A stretch of DNA of 64,000 nt from PALSA-505 sp036501145 (GTDB lineage: Bacteria; Actinomycetota; Actinomycetes; Streptosporangiales; Streptosporangiaceae), in contig DASYAV010000133.1 in NCBI GenBank assembly GCA_036501145.1, positions 1-64,000 of the forward strand, written 5' to 3'. The position numbers and the translations under genes are program-made. Shown here one piece after another: positions 59,188 to 64,000 of the stretch. How positions within the stretch are numbered: the first letter of the stretch is position 1; the number at the start of each line of letters is the position of its first letter. Under the pieces are notes generated by a model. It was given only the letters and a program-made list of their open reading frames with translations. It was not told where the DNA came from and did not search any database.

Positions 59188-60344
59188 TCGCCGTGACCAA
59201 GCGCAAGCGCACCGTCATGCTGGGCGCGGCCGCGGTGGTGCTGGTCTGCGCCGCCGGCGTCGGTGGCGGGCTGGCCATCTCGGGCTCCCCGGCACACCCG
59301 GGCGATCCCGCGCACGCCACGCTCGCCGCGTCGTCGTGCCATGGGCCGGCCGGCGCCGCCTACGTCGCCGAGCCGGGTTACCAGGCCTTCGGCGCCGTGA
59401 GCACCGCCACCTGCCAGGTCGTGCAGACCTACAACGTCGATGACCTGGCGGTGCCCGGCGACAGCGGGGACACCAACTACACGGGTTCGGACCCGGGCAT
59501 CGCGCTGAGCGGCAGCACCCTGTGGTTCGCCGTCGCCGCGACTGACAACGTGGCCGCCATCGACACCACCAAGCTCGATCCGAAGAATTACAGCCCGCCG
59601 GAGACCCTGGTCCATGTCGGCTACATGCCGGACGCGCTGGCGGCCACGCCGGACGGCAGCCAGGTCTGGGTCATCGAATCGGGCCCGCAGACCGCCACGT
59701 CGCCGCTGTGGGGGATCAGCGTCATCGACACCTCGTCCAGCAAGGTGACCGGGCACATCAAGGTGGTCGGCGACCCGACCGACGTCGCGTTCTCTCCCGA
59801 CGGGAAAGACGCCTACGTGACCACGTCCAACGGGCTCTATGTCTACAACGTCGCCAACCGGAGGCAGGTCGGCTTCGTCCCCGGGCTCGGCTCGCCGAAG
59901 TCGGTCGTGGTGTCGCCGGGCGGATCCGCCGTGTACGTGACCGAGACGTCCGCGGCCAGGCTGGCCACGATCAGCACCGCCACCGACAAGGTCGTGCGGA
60001 CCACGCATGTCGGCCAGGAGCCGTGGCGGGCCGCCGTGTCACCGGACGGCTCGACGGTGTACGTGGCCAACCCCGACTCGGACACGGTCAGCGTCGTCAA
60101 CGCCGCCACCGGGCACGTGCAGAACTCGTACGTGGTGCGGGGTGACCCCAACGCGCTGGGCCTGACGCCGAACGGAAAGCAGCTGTGGGTGACCGGTGAC
60201 GCCAGCGGCGTCATGACGGTCATCAATACCGCCACCGGTCACCGGGTCGGCTCTACCAACCTGGGCGGCAACGGCGCCAACTCCGGCGACGGGCTTGACC
60301 CCACGGGGGTCGTCCTCACCGCGACGCCCACCCCGGGAGGCTAG
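59184..60344 (+). CDS. YVTN/YncE-type beta-propeller secreted or anchored protein
   Basis: 386 residues from GTG 59184, overlapping the phospholipase stop (GTGATC); GTG 59193 is an alternative. Positive N-terminus KRKRT, one hydrophobic helix VMLGAAAVVLVCAAGVGGGLAI, then about seven ~42-residue blades with repeats such as GDPTDVAFSPDGKDAYVTT, GSPKSVVVSPGGSAVYVTE and PWRAAVSPDGSTVYVANPDSDTVSVVNAATG. Such propellers are binding modules; no catalytic residues are evident. Likely works at the cell surface with the phospholipase. Confidence 0.85.
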   Translation: MIAVTKRKRTVMLGAAAVVLVCAAGVGGGLAISGSPAHPGDPAHATLAASSCHGPAGAAYVAEPGYQAFGAVSTATCQVVQTYNVDDLAVPGDSGDTNYTGSDPGIALSGSTLWFAVAATDNVAAIDTTKLDPKNYSPPETLVHVGYMPDALAATPDGSQVWVIESGPQTATSPLWGISVIDTSSSKVTGHIKVVGDPTDVAFSPDGKDAYVTTSNGLYVYNVANRRQVGFVPGLGSPKSVVVSPGGSAVYVTETSAARLATISTATDKVVRTTHVGQEPWRAAVSPDGSTVYVANPDSDTVSVVNAATGHVQNSYVVRGDPNALGLTPNGKQLWVTGDASGVMTVINTATGHRVGSTNLGGNGANSGDGLDPTGVVLTATPTPGG

Positions 60345-60399
60345 TTCCGCCGGTGCCCGGATCGCGGCAGAATCCGGGCACCGGCAGTACGATCACGAC

Positions 60400-61068
60400 A
60401 TGAATCCGCTGTCAGGCGTGCTGACCGAGGCCTGGCAGATGTACCGGGCGCACGCCTGGCACCTGCTGGCCATCGCATTCGTCGTCTATGCGGCCACCGC
60501 GGTCATCGCCGGGCTGCTGGGCCTGGCGGGGGTGGCCGGAGCCATCCTGGCCTGGATCGTGGAGATCTTCGCCGCCTTCCTGCTCCAGGCCGCCCTGGTC
60601 AAGGCGGTGCAAGACGTGCGGGACGGCCGCGCTGACCTGTCCATCGGCGAGACGGTGTCCGCGGCCATGCCGTCCCTGTGGCCGGTTGCTGCCGCCTCGA
60701 TCCTGGCCGGGATCGGCATCGGGATCGGGCTGTTCCTGATCATCATCCCCGGCCTGTGGCTGATCACCATCTGGGCGGTCATCATCCCGGTGATCGTCAT
60801 CGAGCGGTCCGGCGCGCTGGACTCGTTCGGGCGCAGCAGGCAGCTTGTCCGGGGCCACGGATGGCACGTGCTCGGCACGCTCGTGCTGGTGTTCGTGATC
60901 ATGATCGTGGCCGACATCGTGCTCGGGTTCGTCTTCCTGGCCCTGCCGCTGGTCTGGCGCAGCGGCCTGAGCACGATCATCTCCGGGACCCTCATCGCCC
61001 CGTTCCTCGCCCTGGTCGTGACCCTGATCTACTACCGGCTGGCCCCCACCGGTGCGCAGCGTGAGTGA
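60400..61068 (+). CDS. Multi-pass membrane protein (glycerophosphodiesterase membrane-domain-like)
   Basis: 222 residues from ATG 60400. Six hydrophobic segments; the pattern LTEAWQMYRAHAWHLLAIAFVVY, EIFAAFLLQAALVKAVQDVRDGRADLSIGETV, and VIPVIVIERSGALDSFGRSRQLVRGHGWHVLG is that of the DUF7847/GPDPase-membrane-like family. No enzymatic domain is attached. Function unknown. It overlaps the DinB gene at its 3' end. Confidence 0.72.
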   Translation: MNPLSGVLTEAWQMYRAHAWHLLAIAFVVYAATAVIAGLLGLAGVAGAILAWIVEIFAAFLLQAALVKAVQDVRDGRADLSIGETVSAAMPSLWPVAAASILAGIGIGIGLFLIIIPGLWLITIWAVIIPVIVIERSGALDSFGRSRQLVRGHGWHVLGTLVLVFVIMIVADIVLGFVFLALPLVWRSGLSTIISGTLIAPFLALVVTLIYYRLAPTGAQRE

Positions 61069-61591
61069 CGCCAGGGACGACATCATCTCGCTGTCTGACT
61101 ATGCCTACCAGCGCACCCGCGGCAGGCTCGCCGGGCTCACCGACGACGAATACTTCTGGGAGCCGGTGCCTGGCTGCTGCGGTGTCCGCCGGGAGGACTC
61201 CGGGGACTATCGCGCCGATGACCCCGGCCCCGGCGACCCGCCCTTCACGACGATCGCATGGCGGCTGTGGCACCTCACCGAGAATTACGGCGGCCAGCGC
61301 AACCCGCAGTGGCTGGGAGTGCAGCGGCAGCCAGGCGGGTTCGAGCACGACGACCCGGCCCCGGCGACCGCCGCACAGGCCCTCGCCACCCTGGACCGTG
61401 CCCACGCCTTCTGGCAGGACCTGCTGCAGGCCGTACCCGCGGCTTCCTGGTGGGCGCCGCTGGGCCCGGTCGCCGGGCCGTTCGCCGAGGCCGACAGAGC
61501 CTCGCTCGTGCTCCACCAGATCGACGAGCAGATCCATCACGGGGCCGAACTCGGCGTCCTGCGGGACCTGTACCGGCATAAGCCGGCGTAG
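61052..61591 (+). CDS. DinB-like four-helix metal-binding protein
   Basis: 179 residues from GTG 61052 (or 176 from GTG 61061), beginning inside the upstream gene. DinB/YfiT features: ISLSDYAYQRTRGRLAGLTDDEYFWEPVPGCC, IAWRLWHLTENYGGQRN and LVLHQIDEQIHHGAELGVLRDLY supply the three histidine ligands expected for a metal site. In actinobacteria such proteins act as thiol-dependent transferases (mycothiol or others) or are of unknown role. It ends one base before the arginase-fold gene on the other strand. Confidence 0.82.
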   Translation: MRSVSDARDDIISLSDYAYQRTRGRLAGLTDDEYFWEPVPGCCGVRREDSGDYRADDPGPGDPPFTTIAWRLWHLTENYGGQRNPQWLGVQRQPGGFEHDDPAPATAAQALATLDRAHAFWQDLLQAVPAASWWAPLGPVAGPFAEADRASLVLHQIDEQIHHGAELGVLRDLYRHKPA

Positions 61592-62515
61592 CTAGCGGCC
61601 GAGGACGCCGGCCAGGAAGTTCACGATCTGCCGGGCGGAGTGACGGCCGGGATCGAGGTCGGGGTTGTAGACGCCTATGCTCCACCCGCGGCAGCCGCCG
61701 GCGCCCAGTGCCGCCGAGATAACCGCGGTGAGCTCGGCCCAGGAAAGGCCGCCCGGCATGGCGGGGTCATGCGCGGCGCCACAGGCGCTGAACTCATTAC
61801 CGGACAGCACGTCCAGGTCGGTATGCAGCCACCAGCCGGCCGCCCGCGAGGCCACCTGCCGGGCCGCCTGGCTCCCGGTGCCCGCGGGGCTGGCGTGCAC
61901 GCCGTCCACGGTGACCAGCCGTACCTGGCCGGCGATGCTGGCGACTCCATCCTCGCGGCGGTACTGCTCGTCGCGCATCCCGGCCATCACGATCGCTTCG
62001 GGCGCCAGCACGCCGGCCTGGGACCGCAGCGGTTCGGGCGGCTGGCCGCCGGCCAGGCCGAGCAGCAGGCCGATCTCCATGCTGGCGGCCTCGCCGGACG
62101 TGGAAGCCGCCATCGGCGTGGCGTCTTCGTGGCCGTCGATGAACACCAGGCCGGCCGATCCGGCCGTGTCGGCCAGCGCGGGGACGGCTCCGAGCAGCAC
62201 GGCGCAATCGGCGCCGTAGAGCAGCGGGAAGCGGCCGCCGGCCAGCGCCGCACCTGCCCGCTGGTGAGCCGCGGCCACCATCTCCAGCAAGGCGCGCTCG
62301 TTCAGCAGGCCGAACCGGCCGCGTTCGGGCACCGGTGCTGACACGACCACATCGGCGGTCGCCTCGGCGCGTCCTGCCAGCGCAGTCACCAGCCCGGCCT
62401 CGCGCAGCGCGGCGGGCGCGTCCGCCTGCCCGCGAGCACGGCCTGAGCCGTCGAAACACACCCCGATCAGCTCGATCTCGCCGGCCGGCTCGTTGCCGCT
62501 CCCTCGCTCTGCCAT
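61592..62515 (-). CDS. Arginase/agmatinase-fold protein with altered metal ligands
   Basis: 307 residues from ATG 62515 (GGAGAGG seven bases upstream). The ureohydrolase fold is clear: LLYGADCAVLLG at the GGDHS position, VFIDGHEDATP at DAHxD, and WWLHTDLDVLSGNEFSA at SxDxDxxDP. The first ligand His is replaced by Cys and the last DP is replaced by SG, so the usual dimanganese centre may be changed or absent. Substrate unlikely to be plain arginine; function uncertain. No polyamine genes are nearby. Confidence 0.78.
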   Translation of the reverse strand: MAERGSGNEPAGEIELIGVCFDGSGRARGQADAPAALREAGLVTALAGRAEATADVVVSAPVPERGRFGLLNERALLEMVAAAHQRAGAALAGGRFPLLYGADCAVLLGAVPALADTAGSAGLVFIDGHEDATPMAASTSGEAASMEIGLLLGLAGGQPPEPLRSQAGVLAPEAIVMAGMRDEQYRREDGVASIAGQVRLVTVDGVHASPAGTGSQAARQVASRAAGWWLHTDLDVLSGNEFSACGAAHDPAMPGGLSWAELTAVISAALGAGGCRGWSIGVYNPDLDPGRHSARQIVNFLAGVLGR

Positions 62516-62551
62516 ACGGTTCGCCTCTCCGGTAGGGATGCCGGGCATCCG

Positions 62552-63034
62552 TCATGCGGTCAGGTGCTTGACGAACCGCACCCGGTCCTGGCCGCCGCCG
62601 TCATGCCCGGACGTTACCGGGATGCCGTCCACTTCCTTGTCGCCCGGCTCGATGCCGAACCCCATCTGCTGGTGGAACCGGACCGAGCTCCGGTTCACCG
62701 GCGAGGTGATCGAACGGGCCAGAACGCAGCCCCGCGCCCGCACGGCCGCGAAGAACCGTTCGTAGAGTTCCCGGCCCAGGCCGCTGCCGCGCTCGTCCGG
62801 GCGGACGCCGACGAAATGGATATAGGCCTCGGCCGGGCGTGACTGGGAGACGAACCCGATCAGGAACCCGGTCAGCTCACCGTCGCGCTCGGCGGCGAAG
62901 CTGGTGCCGGTGAAGTGCTCGAAGAACAGCCGCGGGAGCTTGCCCGCCATGCGGCGGCCGCCCCACCAGTCGTCGATGACCGAGATCACCGACCAGTAGT
63001 CGGCCGGCCGGATCTGACGGATGTCTGCGGTCAT
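62552..63034 (-). CDS. GNAT-family N-acetyltransferase
   Basis: 160 residues from ATG 63034 (GGAAGGAG nine bases upstream); the longer frame is not protein-like. GNAT core: IRQIRPADYWSVISVIDDWWGGRRMAGKLPRLFFEHF, FAAERDGELTGFLIGFVSQSRPAEAYIHFVGVRPDERGSGLGRELYERFF with the acetyl-CoA loop RGSGLG, and SITSPVNRSSVRFHQQMGFGIEPG. The substrate is unknown. It lies 36 nt upstream of the arginase-fold gene on the same strand, so they may be co-transcribed. Confidence 0.88.
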   Translation of the reverse strand: MTADIRQIRPADYWSVISVIDDWWGGRRMAGKLPRLFFEHFTGTSFAAERDGELTGFLIGFVSQSRPAEAYIHFVGVRPDERGSGLGRELYERFFAAVRARGCVLARSITSPVNRSSVRFHQQMGFGIEPGDKEVDGIPVTSGHDGGGQDRVRFVKHLTA

Positions 63035-63137
63035 GCCGTGCGCTCCTTCCCGGTCCGGCCGCGCTGGCCAAGGCGGCCATGTCCATGCTCGCCGATAATC
63101 CATGCCGATCATCGCCGGCCCCTGCCATTCGACAGAA

Positions 63138-63159
63138 TGTAGTACTACACTTTGTAGTA
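63138..63159. promoter_or_regulatory. Three-half-site palindrome before whiB-like gene
   Basis: TGTAGTACTACA (63138-63149) is a perfect 12-bp palindrome, and TACTACA-CTT-TGTAGTA (63143-63159) a second one sharing the middle half-site. The pattern resembles operators of BlaI/MecI-type repressors (TACA/TGTA half-sites). It ends 29 nt before ATG 63189, so it overlaps the probable promoter. Confidence 0.6.
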
Positions 63160-63188
63160 ACAGGTCGTTCCGAGGCAAGGGCGGGAGC

Positions 63189-63491
63189 ATGTACACAGAG
63201 CCCAGAATGAACGGCGACTGGCCCGAACTCGCCGCGTGCCGTGACGCGGGCATCGACCCCGAAATCTTCTTCCCGCTGAGTGAGACAGGCCTGGGGGCAC
63301 ACCAGATAGCGGCCGCGAGGGAGGTCTGCGCCCGGTGCCCGGTCGCCGCGTACTGCCTGGACTGGGCGCTGCGGTCCGGCGAGCCGGCCGGCGTCTGGGG
63401 CGGCACCACCCCCGACGAACGCCGCCTGCTGCGGCGCTACGCCCGGGATGCGCAACTGCGCCCGGAGATCGTCGGGATCCGGAGCTCGTAG
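63189..63491 (+). CDS. WhiB-family iron-sulfur regulator
   Basis: 100 residues from ATG 63189 (GGGCGGGAG upstream). The four cluster cysteines are C17, C47, C50 and C56 (AACRDAG; CARCPVAAYC), with the IFFP segment after the first, followed by the G(V/I)WGG turn (AGVWGGTTPDERR) and a basic C-terminus (RRLLRRYARDAQLRPE). WhiB proteins bind a [4Fe-4S] cluster, associate with the principal sigma factor and respond to redox or NO signals. Single gene behind a striking palindrome. Confidence 0.93.
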   Translation: MYTEPRMNGDWPELAACRDAGIDPEIFFPLSETGLGAHQIAAAREVCARCPVAAYCLDWALRSGEPAGVWGGTTPDERRLLRRYARDAQLRPEIVGIRSS

Positions 63492-63530
63492 GCAGCGATC
63501 TCACCGCGTTGTTCCCTGGGGCGAACGCGC

Positions 63531-63547
63531 CCCGCCAGGCTGGCGGG
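63531..63547 (+). terminator. Stem-loop after whiB-like gene
   Basis: CCCGCCA-GGC-TGGCGGG, a perfect 7-bp stem with a 3-nt loop, 40 nt after the stop codon. No T-run follows, as is common for actinobacterial hairpin terminators. The rest of 63548-63777 is non-coding and has an AT-rich tract at 63620-63725. Confidence 0.45.
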
Positions 63548-63777
63548 CCCGGGGGAAGCCCCGCCCGGCAGGGCGCGCTCTTGATGCCTCCCGCGCTGGG
63601 CAACGTCACGGCGCGGGAGGCACTAGATGAATAATCGGCGATAACCCTGACCACTTGCTGTATAGCGGCATTAAAGCCTCTTTAAGTATGCCTATGTTTT
63701 TCTGACCGTTTCCTCTGTAGCTCCTCTGACGGTCACATGCAGACGATCCGGTCGTCAGCGGGTGGGGCGGGGCCGCA

Positions 63778-64000
63778 TCACCCGGGCCGCAGTTGTCGGC
63801 GCAGCCCGTCCAGGTCCCCCAGCACCCAGGCCGCGGTGAGCCGGCCGTCCCGGCTGGTGAAAAAGGCGGCGCCCGCGTATTCGAACCGGCGGCCGGTCGC
63901 GGCGAGGCCGGCCAGCGGGCCGGTGTGGCGCCCGGTGTAGCGCAGCCGGGCGGCGGCACGGTTCCCGCTGGCCACGAGGTCGGTCACCTCGTTGTGGAAG
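63778..64000 (-). CDS. SnoaL-like (ester cyclase) protein, N-terminus outside window
   Basis: The frame is open to the right edge (first in-window start GTG 63987, preceded in frame by FHNE). About 74 residues of the C-terminal part are visible: ASGNRAAARLRYTGRHTGPLAGLAATGRRFEYAGAAFFTSRDGRLTAAWVLGDLDGLRRQL. The T-G-x-x-x-G-x-x-x-A-T-G-R pattern with the closing LGDLDGLRRQL is typical of the SnoaL-like ester-cyclase branch of the NTF2-like fold. Substrate unknown; roughly half the protein is missing. Confidence 0.72.
   Translation of the reverse strand, partial: FHNEVTDLVASGNRAAARLRYTGRHTGPLAGLAATGRRFEYAGAAFFTSRDGRLTAAWVLGDLDGLRRQLRPG

Noticed and set aside
63767..63790. GGGTGATGCGGCC on - at the end of the SnoaL-like gene as another dyad
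   Set aside because: The left half-site (CxxCC at fixed distance) is missing and it overlaps the gene's own stop.
1..64000. CRISPR arrays, complete insertion sequences, rRNA, replication origin
   Set aside because: I looked for regular repeats with spacers, transposase motifs, rRNA segments and DnaA-box clusters and saw none; the only tandem repeats are within coding sequences.

Overview
The window reads as chromosomal DNA of a high-GC, spore-forming-type actinomycete (Actinobacteria; Streptosporangiales or a close relative is my best guess). The reasons are the very high GC content, many GTG/TTG starts with GGAGG-type ribosome sites, a WhiB regulator, 4-nt ATGA/GTGA gene overlaps, and families common in soil actinomycetes (GAP/Sap membrane proteins, DUF2252, DUF6325, large MalT-like LuxR regulators, pRiA4b ORF-3-like protein). 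I find no complete insertion sequence, integrase, CRISPR array or rRNA.

Region 1 (1-7.3 kb) is accessory and conflict-related. It has the C-terminal part of a polymorphic toxin ending in a RelA/SpoT-like domain with a small presumed immunity gene, a second toxin-like cassette with its own small partner, a pRiA4b ORF-3-like protein, a RelE/HigB-type toxin with an overlapping Xre antitoxin, and a C-terminal remnant of a type I restriction HsdR. Region 2 (7.3-12.7 kb) is ordinary chromosome: DUF4262 protein, glyA, a conserved small protein, an EamA exporter overlapping cobQ, and tRNA-Arg(TCT).

Region 3 (about 13-57 kb) looks like one long stress, starvation or dormancy island. It holds alkyl sulfatase, arylsulfatase and a formylglycine-generating enzyme in line with a SulP anion transporter; NDH-2 next to a G6PDH homologue; ClC and K+ channels; GAP, HdeD, RDD, DUF389, SHOCT, DUF1269, DUF6325 and carboxymuconolactone-decarboxylase-like proteins; a GH15 hydrolase; and five very large ATP-dependent LuxR (LAL/MalT-like) regulators. 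Several members are dead: cydA is cut short, cydD and cydC are fused by deletion and frameshifted, a GMC oxidoreductase is shattered, and glutamate decarboxylase has lost about 50 codons.

The most interesting observation is a dyad, CACC-N7-GGTG (usually C(A/G)(C/T)(C/T)C-N6-GGTGA-(T/G)GC). I found it by eye at 17 places, nearly all 40-120 nt upstream of genes in this region and often between divergent genes. I saw none upstream of genes outside it. It is a candidate shared operator that would define the island as a single regulon; the LAL regulators encoded here, or a NarL/DosR-type regulator elsewhere, are the obvious candidates to bind it.

Region 4 (57-64 kb) carries an ArsR regulator, a Tat-exported phospholipase C-like enzyme with an overlapping beta-propeller gene, a membrane protein and DinB pair, an arginase-fold protein, a GNAT acetyltransferase, a WhiB gene behind a three-half-site palindrome, and a SnoaL-like gene cut by the right edge.
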